42,845 nucleotides of DNA from Saccharofermentans sp. (GCA_016292145.1 JAEFBA010000012.1:1-42845); one strand, 5' to 3'. Positions 16,207 through 26,576 are shown, counted from the stretch's first letter. Notes: a model not told the origin generated them from the sequence alone. Numbers and translations are program-made.

Positions 16207-16779
16207 TTAATCTTCTGCTTTCTTAATACGGTTTGCATTCACCAGGTACACAACTCCCGATAAAACCAGCGATACAGCTACACTGGCAATTAAACTTGCT
16301 TTACGGGCAGCCTTTACTCTTGAATAATATCTTTCATGGAGTTCCTCATACTCAGCAAGAATGGTTTGGGAATCTTCTATATCTTTCAGGCTAAAAACAA
16401 CTACAACGCCATAGATATCACCTTCAAGCGTATAAATACCCTTTTCTGAATCAGGATCGATCGAAATGGCAGCATCGACACCGGTTCCGTTCTCGGAATG
16501 TATGTGAATATTAATATACTCATACCCTTTGATTTCAACACCGCCTGAAACACTTTCTGAGATTGAACCCTTCGTACCGGCAGGGAACGTCAATGGTCCT
16601 CCATAGAAATCAACGATCTCCGGCTCATCAAAAACAACGTCATTGACCAATGTAAATTCTTTAAAATGCGTTTCGGATATAAAGTATTCATATGAATTAC
16701 CCATAAACAATCCAATGGGCACGCTGATTACAACCAAAGCAATGCAAATGATCAAAACAGCAATAGTATCCTTCTTCAT
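16207..16779 (-). CDS. unknown small membrane protein with two anchoring helices
   Basis: I do not recognise this 190-residue protein. It has an N-terminal membrane helix (about residues 7-27), an exported region of about 120 residues rich in beta-type sequence (GGVEIKGYEYINIHIHSENG; VVVVFSLKDIEDS), and a C-terminal helix (about 160-182) followed by a short basic tail. The central part resembles a small sensor or carbohydrate-type beta domain, but no motif decides it. It lies 64 bp downstream of the last solute-binding lipoprotein on the same strand and may be co-transcribed with it. An AGAGGCTTT ribosome site precedes the ATG. Confidence 0.65.
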   Translation of the reverse strand: MKKDTIAVLIICIALVVISVPIGLFMGNSYEYFISETHFKEFTLVNDVVFDEPEIVDFYGGPLTFPAGTKGSISESVSGGVEIKGYEYINIHIHSENGTGVDAAISIDPDSEKGIYTLEGDIYGVVVVFSLKDIEDSQTILAEYEELHERYYSRVKAARKASLIASVAVSLVLSGVVYLVNANRIKKAED

Positions 16780-16843
16780 AAAGCCTCTGCCTATCCAGTC
16801 ACCGGATAATGTTCATTTACATAATAGCATTAGTCAGTACCGG

Positions 16844-19231
16844 TTACATCTCCCTCACGTACTTAGCGACTCTGTCATTAAGGTACCTTATCGCATCGTC
16901 TAGTGAACGGTCGCCTGCATAGTATGGCGCGAGTTCTTCTTCTAAGAACTGAACTATCGTGTAGTCCTCGTAATAGCAGATAGAGATCGACGCGAGGCTC
17001 TCGCGGAAGATACGGATCATTCCATCGGTTGAATACTTATCGCCAAAAACCTTGTCATAACCCGTTGCAGGACGGAAGACTCCACTCTTTACATTGGCTT
17101 CATAAGCTGCGTAAATATCGTTATTGTGATCCGAGAGACACTGAATGTTTTTATCCATGATCTCTTTATTGGTTACTATCTGCATGAAATTGCATTCGGC
17201 TGAAGCAAAAGCCGTGCCGGAGAAAAGATAGTTAATAAACTTTCTGCATCCTTCCTTAACATCGGTTGTAGCCGATACAGATATTGTCTCAAGCGCACTA
17301 AATCTGGGGCCTGATGCATCAACAGAGGGCGTGCCGATTATCGAGTATTCATCCTTGGCATTGTAGCAGGAATGCACATAATCAAGATAGTCAGCGATCT
17401 TAGTGTAATAGCATTTGCCTCTGTATCTGTCCCAGCTGCCTATATATTCGTCGGGCGTTTCTTCCACATTGTTATATTTGATGTTGGCTTTTGCATATTC
17501 TGCTGCGGTCCGGAACTGTTCTGTTCCGAACTCGATCTTGTCACCTTCGATGGCGCGCTTTGTATCAACACACGACAGAATGAATGCGCGTTTGTTATAG
17601 GCCTTTGAATCCGTATAGTCATAGGGCGAGAAACCGTTCATTTGATCCTTTATCAGCTTGTCAAATTCTTCGAAAGTGATCCCTGAAGCTCCGTCTTTCA
17701 CCATATCAGACTTAGTAACCAGACCTTCTATTTCGAGTGTTACCGGGAGGAAATAAAGCTTGCCGCCGATTCGTCCTGCCTCAATAATGTTTTTATACTG
17801 CTTATCCAGAACCTCGGGATCAAGGAAATCTGTAAGGTCCATAAACACGTCGTCTCTCATCGCATAATTCTTCTGGATATCAAGAACAAGGTCGGGCGCA
17901 TCATCAGCTTTAAGGTCCTGGATCATCTGAAACACCTCAGACTCATTGTTACGGTTAATCCCTATACCCCTTGCTGTGAGTTCCGAACTGACAAAACCGT
18001 TCTTATACTTGTCCCAGATCCTGATGAGATATTCATTATCCGATTTGTTGAATTCAAATATGGCTCCTGAAAGATATTCGGTAATTCCTGAATTCGGCGG
18101 CAAGGCAAGTTCTATTACCTTTTTGCCTTCATGAGGATTCTTTTCTGCCTTCTTGAGGATCCTGAAATACTCAACTTTTTCGTATTCTAAACATGCATAT
18201 GTTACCCATTCATAATCCAAGATGACCGCACCATTTTCGGAACAGCTCAGAACAGTAGAAGAAAACGTCTTATCCTGAGAAACAGGAGGGCAAAAATACG
18301 GCGTGTACCAGTTAGTATCAATAGCAGTCTCAGTCGTCATGGTGTCAGCATTGACCTTCACGATATTTCCGAGAGAGTCGATCTTGCACATATCGCCGGT
18401 ATTAGTAATCTGGTATTCCCAAAAGTTAATTGAATTATTGTCTGTTGTATCAACAGGATTCCTGCTCTTAAGTTTGCCGCTGTTAAGATCAAATTCCAGA
18501 TTTAGGATGTCAGTTTTTTCATAGCCATATACAAATATGGAACCTTTAGATTCATCTATATTAAATCCGCCGAGCAGGACCCTGAGCTGTACTGATGACA
18601 AGTCGAGTGTGGCAACATATTCATTATGCTTAAACAACTGGAGATTATAACCTAAACTATTGCCTTCAAATACATTTAAAGACACAACTGAATAATCACC
18701 TAAGGGATAGATCGTATCAAGAGACCCTTTGACTTCAGCTTTGGCTTTGCCGCTATATATTTCCCTTTCGTTTACTACTTTTCCGGATTCAACATCAATA
18801 TCTAAAAATACATCATCGTTTCTTCCATATGGAACGTGATACCAGACAGCAGCAGTAACAGTTTTTCCATCAGCATCTGCGCTGAGGAAATATATATTTA
18901 CTATGTAGTGATTATCGGCACAACTAATTTCCTTGCGGTCTGTCAGATTGCCATCATAATCATAAACATCAAGGACTGTTCTGTACGTGCTGCCACCGTC
19001 TGCTGTCATGCTATACATATAGAAAATGTTGTCATTGCTTGTGCAGATCCTGGACAGCTCCTCCTCCTCGTGTTCGCGGATGTCTCTATTGATCTTAACC
19101 CTGGTCGTTTCGTACCATGGATCATCTTTTTTTACTGTGTTTGAGCCCTTCTTACCAGACGAGCAAGAAGTAAACAAAGTCATCAGCATAACGGCAGTCA
19201 TCGCAGCAGCTAAAAGCTTGGTTTTCTTCAT
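16844..19231 (-). CDS. solute-binding lipoprotein with N-terminal sensor-like domain, copy E
   Basis: This is the fifth and last of the tandem paralogues (795 residues). A lipoprotein signal ends in LFTSC with Cys23 as the lipid-anchored residue. A linker leads to DDPWYE (about 37-42), conserved in all copies. Residues 45 to about 360 form a beta-rich region with recurring D-x-DGK-T and DSLGNIVKVN patterns, suggestive of a propeller. From about residue 365 to the end lies an ABC-type extracellular solute-binding fold (EFNKSDNEYLIRIWDKY, APDLVLDIQ, KLYFLPVTLEIEGLVT, IIGTPSVDASGPRFS, and the closing DRSLDDAIRYLNDRVAKYV). Binding of an oligosaccharide or similar ligand is inferred from the fold only. 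No permease or ATPase is nearby. The upstream gap contains a double palindrome at 19264-19300. Confidence 0.75.
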   Translation of the reverse strand: MKKTKLLAAAMTAVMLMTLFTSCSSGKKGSNTVKKDDPWYETTRVKINRDIREHEEEELSRICTSNDNIFYMYSMTADGGSTYRTVLDVYDYDGNLTDRKEISCADNHYIVNIYFLSADADGKTVTAAVWYHVPYGRNDDVFLDIDVESGKVVNEREIYSGKAKAEVKGSLDTIYPLGDYSVVSLNVFEGNSLGYNLQLFKHNEYVATLDLSSVQLRVLLGGFNIDESKGSIFVYGYEKTDILNLEFDLNSGKLKSRNPVDTTDNNSINFWEYQITNTGDMCKIDSLGNIVKVNADTMTTETAIDTNWYTPYFCPPVSQDKTFSSTVLSCSENGAVILDYEWVTYACLEYEKVEYFRILKKAEKNPHEGKKVIELALPPNSGITEYLSGAIFEFNKSDNEYLIRIWDKYKNGFVSSELTARGIGINRNNESEVFQMIQDLKADDAPDLVLDIQKNYAMRDDVFMDLTDFLDPEVLDKQYKNIIEAGRIGGKLYFLPVTLEIEGLVTKSDMVKDGASGITFEEFDKLIKDQMNGFSPYDYTDSKAYNKRAFILSCVDTKRAIEGDKIEFGTEQFRTAAEYAKANIKYNNVEETPDEYIGSWDRYRGKCYYTKIADYLDYVHSCYNAKDEYSIIGTPSVDASGPRFSALETISVSATTDVKEGCRKFINYLFSGTAFASAECNFMQIVTNKEIMDKNIQCLSDHNNDIYAAYEANVKSGVFRPATGYDKVFGDKYSTDGMIRIFRESLASISICYYEDYTIVQFLEEELAPYYAGDRSLDDAIRYLNDRVAKYVREM

Positions 19232-19263
19232 AAATTAATCCCCACTTCTTTGTTTTTTAACCT

Positions 19264-19300
19264 GAACAGTCAGATAATGGCCATTATAAATCTACTGTTC
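19264..19300. promoter_or_regulatory. nested palindromes between copies D and E
   Basis: Outer arms GAACAGT (19264-19270) and ACTGTTC (19294-19300) enclose a perfect 14-bp palindrome ATAATGGCCATTAT (19274-19287). No U-run follows on either strand, so a terminator is unlikely. An operator or an RNA processing hairpin fits better. Confidence 0.5.
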
Positions 19301-19311
19301 CAAATAAGAGA

Positions 19312-21711
19312 TTACATCTCCCTTACATACTTGGTCACTCTGTCGTTGATGTACCTGACCGCATCGTCAATAGAGCGGTCGCCGGCATAATAAGGCGCCA
19401 GCTCCTCATCAATAAATTGTACGATCGTGTAATCCTCGTAATAGTAGGTGGAGATCGATGCCAGGCTTTCAAGGAAGCTTCGAGCCATCTCATCGGTCGC
19501 GTATTTGTCGCCGGTAGCCATATCCAGGCCCGGAGCAGGAATTATGACACCGGTCTTTATGCTGTTCTCATATACTGCGTATGAATCGTTGTTGCACTTT
19601 GTGAGTATCTGAATATTTTTCTCCATGATCTCCCTATTGGTAACTATATGCCTGAATTCACATTCGGTCGAATCATAGGCCTTGCCTGAGAAGAGATAAT
19701 TTATAAACTTCCTGCAGCCGTCCTTCATGTCTGTAGTTGCCGATACCGATATCGTCTCAAGAGCGCTAAATCTCGGACCTTTTGCATCCACGGAAGGCGT
19801 TCCGATTATCTTATAGTTTCCTTTGGCTTTGTAGCATGAATGAACATACTTAAGATAGTCATCCATCTTTGCGTAATAACATTTGCCTCTGTATCTTTTC
19901 CAGTTGTGAACGTAATCTGCGGGAATCTCATCTTTATTGTTGTAATTAATGTTGTTTTTCGCATATTCAGCAGCAGCACGGAACTGATCTGTACCGAATT
20001 CGATTCTTTGACCTTCAATGGCACTCTTTGTATCAATGCAGGACAGGATAAAGGAGCGTTTGTTATAGTCCTTTGATTCAGGATAATCATAAGGTGAGAA
20101 ACCGCTCATTTTATCCTTTATCAGCTTATTGAAATCATCGAAAGTGATCCCTACGGCTCCTTCATTTAAAAGCTCCGTATCTGTGACAAGACCTTCTATC
20201 TCGATCGTTACCGGGAGGAAATACAGCTTACCGTCTAACTTACCTGCCTCAATAATGTTCTTGTACTGCTTATCCATAACCTCCGGATCAAGGAAATCCG
20301 TAATGTCCATGAACACATCGTCTCTCATCGCATAATTCTTCTGGATATCAAGAACAAGATCAGGTGCATCATCACATTTAAGATCCTGGATCATCTGAAA
20401 GACTTCCTGATCATTATTGCCTTTTACGTCAATACCCATATGTGTGAGCACCGTAGTTGCATAGCCGTTCTTATACTTATCCCATAACCTTATGACATAT
20501 TCATTGTCTGTTCTGTTGAATTCACTTATGGTATTCGCCATGTATTCCGAGAAACCGGAGTCAGGAGGCAAACCAAGTTCTATTACCTTTTTGCCGGCAT
20601 GGGGATTCTTATCAGTCTTTTTTAAGATCCTGAAATACTCATCATTAAAAAACACTTCACTTCCATATGTTTTAAATTCTTGATCGAGAAGAACTGCCCC
20701 TGTATTACTGCAGGTCAAGATAGCTGTAGAAAGCATGTGTTCTTCATTATCCTGCATAAAATAATAAGGCGTATACCAGTTAGAATCGATCACCGTCTCC
20801 GTAGTCATGGTATTAACATCAGCCTTAAGGATATTTCCGAGAGAATCGATCCTTAACATATCGCCGGTATTCGTCCTCTGGAATTCCCAAAGGTTAACTG
20901 AATCCCCGCCTGACGGCTGAACAGTCTCCTTATTCTTCAGTTTGCCGTTATTCAGATCGAATTCCATCCTGATGATGTTGCCTTTCTCGTAACCAAACAC
21001 AAATATAGAACTCTTGGCTTCATCAATAGAAAAACCATCGAGCAAAATATTGAGCTGTATTGATGATGTGTCGAGTCTGGCAACATAATCAGTTTGCTTA
21101 TACAACAAGAGTTCTGTAGAAAACACATAGTCAACAACCTTGGAAAAAGACACTACCAGATAATCGCCTACTTTATACAGCTCATCAGGCGAAGGGGAAT
21201 GCGCATCTAATGCTATTTCACCTTCTTTAGTAACGATCTTCTTAACGTTAGATACTGTTCCGGATTCAACATCAATGTCTACAAACATATCATCAATGAT
21301 TTTTCCCGGTGGACAATACTCGACAGCAGCCTTAAGAGTCTTTCCGTCAGGATCGGAATCAAGGTAACGAATATGATGGATGGTGGCATTATCTTCGCAG
21401 GTGATTTTCTTACGGCTTAAGAGATTACCTTCAAGATCATATGTATCAAGAACTGTTCTGGTTGTGCAGGCAGTTTTATGAAACAAACTGTACAAGTAAA
21501 AGATCTTGTCCTTGCTTGTACAGATTTTGGATATATCCTCATCCTCATCGGCGCGTATATCCTTATCGATCTTGACACTGAATGATTCGTACCACGGATC
21601 ATCTTCTTTTACTACCTTGGTGCCCTTTTTCCCGGATGCAGAACACGATGTAAACAACGGCATCAGCATAACGGCAGCAAGTGCAGCAGCTAAAAATTTC
21701 ACTTTTCCCAT
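19312..21711 (-). CDS. solute-binding lipoprotein with N-terminal sensor-like domain, copy D
   Basis: This 799-residue paralogue has the same layout: lipobox LFTSC with Cys23, DDPWYE, a beta-rich N-terminal domain, and a solute-binding domain from about residue 370. It is closest to copy E by eye. Both share MTTET in the DSLGN segment and the run NYAMRDDVFMD; a 41-base stretch is identical at DNA level (20318-20358 with 17850-17890). Distinctive changes include GFSEYMANTISEFN at the start of the binding domain. Its start has GGGGG seven or eight bases upstream of the ATG. It follows copy C by only 19 bp, the tightest spacing in the array, so these two are very likely one transcript. Confidence 0.75.
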   Translation of the reverse strand: MGKVKFLAAALAAVMLMPLFTSCSASGKKGTKVVKEDDPWYESFSVKIDKDIRADEDEDISKICTSKDKIFYLYSLFHKTACTTRTVLDTYDLEGNLLSRKKITCEDNATIHHIRYLDSDPDGKTLKAAVEYCPPGKIIDDMFVDIDVESGTVSNVKKIVTKEGEIALDAHSPSPDELYKVGDYLVVSFSKVVDYVFSTELLLYKQTDYVARLDTSSIQLNILLDGFSIDEAKSSIFVFGYEKGNIIRMEFDLNNGKLKNKETVQPSGGDSVNLWEFQRTNTGDMLRIDSLGNILKADVNTMTTETVIDSNWYTPYYFMQDNEEHMLSTAILTCSNTGAVLLDQEFKTYGSEVFFNDEYFRILKKTDKNPHAGKKVIELGLPPDSGFSEYMANTISEFNRTDNEYVIRLWDKYKNGYATTVLTHMGIDVKGNNDQEVFQMIQDLKCDDAPDLVLDIQKNYAMRDDVFMDITDFLDPEVMDKQYKNIIEAGKLDGKLYFLPVTIEIEGLVTDTELLNEGAVGITFDDFNKLIKDKMSGFSPYDYPESKDYNKRSFILSCIDTKSAIEGQRIEFGTDQFRAAAEYAKNNINYNNKDEIPADYVHNWKRYRGKCYYAKMDDYLKYVHSCYKAKGNYKIIGTPSVDAKGPRFSALETISVSATTDMKDGCRKFINYLFSGKAYDSTECEFRHIVTNREIMEKNIQILTKCNNDSYAVYENSIKTGVIIPAPGLDMATGDKYATDEMARSFLESLASISTYYYEDYTIVQFIDEELAPYYAGDRSIDDAVRYINDRVTKYVREM

Positions 21712-21730
21712 ACATAACCCCCTTTTCTTT

Positions 21731-24115
21731 CTACATCTCGCTTATATATTTTGTCGTCCTGTCATTCATATACTTTATGGCATCATCGAGAGACCGGTCG
21801 CCCGCAAAGTATGGCGCGAGCTCTTCGAATATAAACTGTACAACCCTCCGGTCCGTATAATAATATGTTGATATCGTTGACAAGCTGTTAACAAAACTAT
21901 TCCGCATCTCATCTGTTGCTTCCTTATCGCCATATGCTTTGTCATAGCCCGGTGCAGGTATTATCGCTCCGCTTTTTACGTCAGCTGCATATTTAGCATA
22001 TTTAGCATTATTGATCCCGGTAAGCGCTGTTATATTCTTGTCCATTATCTCCTTGTTGGTTACTATCTGCAGGAAGTTGCATTCGCTTGAATCATATGCA
22101 TAACCGGAGAAAAGATAATTTAAGAACTTCTTACAGCCATTCTTAACATTGGTATTTGCTGATACCGATATCGTCTCAACGGCTCTGAATCTCGGACCCG
22201 ATGCATCCACTGACGGTGTGCCTATGATCTTATAGCTCTTATCGCCAACGCGGCAGGCACGCACATAATCCAGATAATCATCCATCTTCAAGTAATAGCA
22301 TTCACCTCTGTAACGCTTCCAATCGAAAACATAATCAATCGGGATACTCTCTTCATCATCATACTGGATGTTTTCTTTCGCATATTTAACCGCCGTGCGG
22401 AACTGCTCCGTTCCGAATTCGATCTTATCGCCTTCTATGGCACTCTTCGTGTCTATGCATGAAAGAATAAAAGATTGCTTGTTGTAGTAAAACGAATCAG
22501 GATAATCATATGCCGAGAATCCGTACATTTCCTCTTTTACCAGTTTCTCATATTCTTCAAAAGTGATACCGGCAGCACCGTCTTTTATCAGATCAGTATT
22601 TGTAACCAGGCCTTCGATTTCCAGTGTCACCGGGAGGAAGTACAACTTACCGTTAAAGCTTCCGGCCTCAATAACATTGCTGTACTGCTTCTCCATAACC
22701 TCAGTGTCAATAAATCCGGTCAGGTCCATAAAAACTTCATCACGCAGCACATAATTGCTCTGTATCCCGACAACAAGGTCAGGCGCTTCGTCGCCTTTGA
22801 GATCCTGGATCAGTTTATAATCCGATTGTTCATCAGGATTTGAAATTGCCATACCCATTGTTACGGCGGAACCTGACTTACGCTTATCCCACAGTCTTAC
22901 AAAATATTCATTATCCGTTCTGTTAAACTCATAAATGTTCTTTGCAAGATAATCCGATAGTCCTGAATCGGGCAAATAAATCTCAACGATCTCCTTGCCG
23001 GCATTAGGATTCTTATCAGTCTTCTTGAGTACTCTGACGTAATCTATACATTCCTTATCAAAACCCCCAAACACATATTCCTCGTTATCGCATATCACCA
23101 CTCTGTCATCAGTACAACTAAGAACCGATGATATGATACGGTGTTCCCGGCAATAAAGCGTCTGTATAAACGGTGTGTACCAATATGTATCAACACAAGT
23201 CTTGACAGTCATGGTATTAACATCCAGCTTTTCGATGTTTCCGAGCGAATCAAGCCGGCACAGATCTCCATTATCCGTAACGGAAAACTCAGTAATGTCA
23301 ACAGGATCATCGTCTGTTTTAAGAAAAGCATTTTTGTTTTTAAGTTTCCCGCTTTGCAGATCGAATTCCATTGTTACTAAATCGCTTCTTTCTGTACCGA
23401 CAGCATACAGTGAACCGGCAGCGGCATTTATAGAGAAACCATAATCCAGATACGAGAGATTCAACGATGACAGATCAAGTTCACAAACAAATTCGTAATC
23501 CTTAAACAGCAGCAGTTGATAATCATGCTCGTAACCTTCCGAACGGTCAAGCACATCAACAACATAATCGCCTACGCGGCTTACATGTAATAATCCGGCA
23601 GCGGTTTTGTCGTACCTTTCCGCTTTACCGCTCAAAAGCTTTTTCATGTTTGTTACTATTCCGGTCTCAATATCTATATCAGCAAATATGGCCGAGATTT
23701 TACCGCTGGCACTAAGACTGAGAATAGTTTTCAGAGTTTTACCGTCAGGATCGGCACTGACTGAGTAAATATCATAGACCCTGAAGTTTTCCATCTCAGG
23801 ATAAGTGACTACCGTACGGCCAACCCTTTTACCGAAATAATCGTACGAATCAAGGACGATCCTTGTAGTTGCATAACTGTCATTGGTAGAAGTATAGATT
23901 GAATAGAACCTGTCATCGCCGGTACAGATCTTGGCAGACAGCATTCTGTCGTTTTTCCTTAGGCTTTTGTCGAGTTTGAACCTGGTCGATTCGTACCATG
24001 GATCATCTGCCTTGATCACATTCTTTCCCTTCTTACCGGGCGCAGAACAAGACGCTAACACGGACGCCAGCATGACGATAACCAGTATGATTGTTGCCGG
24101 CTTAATCTTCTCCAT
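21731..24115 (-). CDS. solute-binding lipoprotein with N-terminal sensor-like domain, copy C
   Basis: This 794-residue paralogue is the most divergent of the five by eye. The signal peptide ends VLASC (Cys23). The conserved core has changes such as NYVLRDEVFMDLTGF for NYAMRDDVFMDLT and NISEFNR replaced by NIYEFNR. DSLGNIEKLDVNTMT, KLYFLPVTLEIEGLVT and IIGTPSVDASGPRF are kept, so the fold and probably the binding-protein role are preserved. The regions that differ most are the N-terminal domain and the segment after DKRKSG in the binding domain, which could alter ligand specificity. A GTGGGGGA ribosome site precedes the ATG. Confidence 0.75.
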   Translation of the reverse strand: MEKIKPATIILVIVMLASVLASCSAPGKKGKNVIKADDPWYESTRFKLDKSLRKNDRMLSAKICTGDDRFYSIYTSTNDSYATTRIVLDSYDYFGKRVGRTVVTYPEMENFRVYDIYSVSADPDGKTLKTILSLSASGKISAIFADIDIETGIVTNMKKLLSGKAERYDKTAAGLLHVSRVGDYVVDVLDRSEGYEHDYQLLLFKDYEFVCELDLSSLNLSYLDYGFSINAAAGSLYAVGTERSDLVTMEFDLQSGKLKNKNAFLKTDDDPVDITEFSVTDNGDLCRLDSLGNIEKLDVNTMTVKTCVDTYWYTPFIQTLYCREHRIISSVLSCTDDRVVICDNEEYVFGGFDKECIDYVRVLKKTDKNPNAGKEIVEIYLPDSGLSDYLAKNIYEFNRTDNEYFVRLWDKRKSGSAVTMGMAISNPDEQSDYKLIQDLKGDEAPDLVVGIQSNYVLRDEVFMDLTGFIDTEVMEKQYSNVIEAGSFNGKLYFLPVTLEIEGLVTNTDLIKDGAAGITFEEYEKLVKEEMYGFSAYDYPDSFYYNKQSFILSCIDTKSAIEGDKIEFGTEQFRTAVKYAKENIQYDDEESIPIDYVFDWKRYRGECYYLKMDDYLDYVRACRVGDKSYKIIGTPSVDASGPRFRAVETISVSANTNVKNGCKKFLNYLFSGYAYDSSECNFLQIVTNKEIMDKNITALTGINNAKYAKYAADVKSGAIIPAPGYDKAYGDKEATDEMRNSFVNSLSTISTYYYTDRRVVQFIFEELAPYFAGDRSLDDAIKYMNDRTTKYISEM

Positions 24116-24188
24116 AGTTGATCCCCCACTACAATTCTTATTATCCCAAGTGTTTTCCGGCCTTAAGAAAGTCCTCTTCCCTAAGCAC

Positions 24189-26576
24189 TTACATCTCTTT
24201 TACGTATTTGGCTGTTCTGTCATTCAGGTATCTTATCGCATCGTCAAGAGAACGGTCTCCGGCATAGTATGATGCGAGTTCCTCATCCACGAATTCTATT
24301 ATTGTATGATCCTCATAGTAGTATGTTGAGATTGAAGACAGGCTTTCCTTGAAGCTCTCACTCATGTCATCCGTTGCTTCCTTTTGACCATAAGCCTTGT
24401 CTAAGCCCGGAGCCGGTATAAACTTGCCGCTTTTAATACCCTCTAAATACTTACTATATTCATCGTTATTGTTCCTTGTAAGGAACTCGATATTCCTGTC
24501 CATGATCTCCTTATTCGTTACGATAAATCTGAATTTACAATCGTCTGAATTGTATGCTGCACCTGAAAACATATAATTCAAGAACTTCTTGCAGCCATCC
24601 TTTACATCTGTCGTCGCCGACACCGATACCGTCTCTATGGCTTTGAATCTGGGACCGGAAGCATCTGTTGACGGCGTACCGATGATCTTATAGCTTGCAT
24701 TTGACTTGTTGCAGGCGCACACAAAATCAAGATAATCTCCGATCCTGGTGTAATAACATTCGCCTCTAAATCTTGTCCAATCGTTTTTATAGTCTTCGGG
24801 TACGCTCTTTTCGTTATCGTACACGAAGTTATCTTTCGCATATTCTGCTGCAGCACGGAATTGATCCGTTCCGAATTCGATTTTTTGACCTTCGATCGCT
24901 CTCTTCGTATCTATGCACGACAGCAAAAATGTGCGTTTGTTATAGGCCGTAGACCTCGGATAATCATAAGGTGAGAAGCCGTTCATTTCATCCTTTATCA
25001 GCTTTTCGAATTCTTCGAAAGTAAGACCTGCGGCACCGTCCTTGATCAGCTCCTTATTTGTTACAAGCCCTTCTATCTCGAGCGTAACCGGAAGAAAGTA
25101 CAGTTTGCCATCAATCCTGCCGGCCTCTATGATATTCACGTATTGTTGTTCCAGCACCTCAGGATCTAAGAATCCTGTAAGATCCATAAACACATCATCA
25201 CGCATCGCGTAGTTTTTCTGGATGTTGAGGGCGATGTCCGGTGCATCATCATTTTTAAGGTCCTGGATCATCTTGTATACTTCCTGATCATTCTCATCCA
25301 GTGCACCATATACTAAACCAACAGTATAACCGGACTTATATTTATCCCACACCCTTAAGAGATATTCATTGTCTGTTTTGTTGAATTCAAATATCGTTTT
25401 TGCCAGATAATCCGACACGCCTGAATTAGGCGGTAATGCGATTTCGACGATTTCTTTTCCTGCATTAGGATTCTTTTCTGCTTTTGTAAGCACACGGATA
25501 TAATAATTCTGCTCGGGCACATCAAATCCAAATTGCAGATACTCATAATCCACGATTACAGTTCTTTCTTCACTGTAGTTTATGAGCTTGGATTGAACTC
25601 CCTGCTCATCAGAATATACAGGATAAAAATACGGCGTGTACCAGTTAGTATCGATAACGGTCTTAGGAATCATTGTGTCGGTATCTATCTTAACAACATT
25701 CCCAAGAGAATCGATCTTACAGAAATCACCCTTATCGGTCGCAGCATATTCAGCAAAATCGACATCACCACCGCCTACCTCCCGGAAAGACCTGACATTT
25801 TTCAGTTTTCCGGTCGTTATGTCAAATTCCAGAGAAGATGTATCATCATAATCATAAACACCTATAAAGATGGAATTCGTTGATTCATCGATTGAAAAAC
25901 CGTCTAGCAACCACATAAAAGTTATATTCGACAGCTCAAGCTCTCGTACAAACTCCTGATCTTTAAACAAAAGTATCTGACGATTTGTGTCTCCACCAGT
26001 GCGAAAAGTACCCCACAGCAATGCGATCGTATAGTTTCCGGAAGATACTATATCGAAGATGTCGAATTCGGGTTTTATTACTCTTTTTGCTTTCTCCCCG
26101 ATCAAATCTTTCATGCCTGTTACTTTTCCGCTCTCAGTATCGATCTCGACAAAGGCAGCCTCACCATCAATTCGATCTGCAAATTTAACAACAGCAGTAA
26201 TAGTTTTCCCTTCAGGATCGGCATAGGAACCAGTCACCTCAATAAGATAATGTTTATCAGGGAAAGTGATGTCCCGGCGGCTTAGATGATTGCCTTCAAA
26301 ATCATATGTATCAAGAACCGTTCTTGAAGTATTCCACAGATCAGGTGATACGCAGTACAGCGAAAATATCCTGTCATTGCTTACACATATATCAACGTCA
26401 CACCCGGAATTGCCTTTGTCGATGTCTTTCATCAATTCGAACCTGGTCGATTCGTACCACGGATCATCTTCTTTAACTACTTTAGCGCCCTTCTTAGCCG
26501 AAGCCTTACAAGACGTGAACATTGACACCGACATGACAGCAGCCATTGTAACAGCTAAAATCTTTGTTCTTCTCAT
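24189..26576 (-). CDS. solute-binding lipoprotein with N-terminal sensor-like domain, copy B
   Basis: This paralogue has 795 residues from the ATG at 26576. The frame can be extended seven codons to a TTG at 26597, but those codons are the GGTGGGG ribosome site itself, and the ATG gives a signal peptide of the same length as the others (Cys23 in MFTSC). The N-terminal domain carries the DIDKGNSGCDVDICVSNDR segment unique to this copy. The binding domain has EFNKTDNEYLLRVWDKYKSG, APDIALNIQKNYAMRDD and IIGTPSTDASGPRF (Thr for Val). It lies 82 bp after copy A. Confidence 0.75.
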   Translation of the reverse strand: MRRTKILAVTMAAVMSVSMFTSCKASAKKGAKVVKEDDPWYESTRFELMKDIDKGNSGCDVDICVSNDRIFSLYCVSPDLWNTSRTVLDTYDFEGNHLSRRDITFPDKHYLIEVTGSYADPEGKTITAVVKFADRIDGEAAFVEIDTESGKVTGMKDLIGEKAKRVIKPEFDIFDIVSSGNYTIALLWGTFRTGGDTNRQILLFKDQEFVRELELSNITFMWLLDGFSIDESTNSIFIGVYDYDDTSSLEFDITTGKLKNVRSFREVGGGDVDFAEYAATDKGDFCKIDSLGNVVKIDTDTMIPKTVIDTNWYTPYFYPVYSDEQGVQSKLINYSEERTVIVDYEYLQFGFDVPEQNYYIRVLTKAEKNPNAGKEIVEIALPPNSGVSDYLAKTIFEFNKTDNEYLLRVWDKYKSGYTVGLVYGALDENDQEVYKMIQDLKNDDAPDIALNIQKNYAMRDDVFMDLTGFLDPEVLEQQYVNIIEAGRIDGKLYFLPVTLEIEGLVTNKELIKDGAAGLTFEEFEKLIKDEMNGFSPYDYPRSTAYNKRTFLLSCIDTKRAIEGQKIEFGTDQFRAAAEYAKDNFVYDNEKSVPEDYKNDWTRFRGECYYTRIGDYLDFVCACNKSNASYKIIGTPSTDASGPRFKAIETVSVSATTDVKDGCKKFLNYMFSGAAYNSDDCKFRFIVTNKEIMDRNIEFLTRNNNDEYSKYLEGIKSGKFIPAPGLDKAYGQKEATDDMSESFKESLSSISTYYYEDHTIIEFVDEELASYYAGDRSLDDAIRYLNDRTAKYVKEM

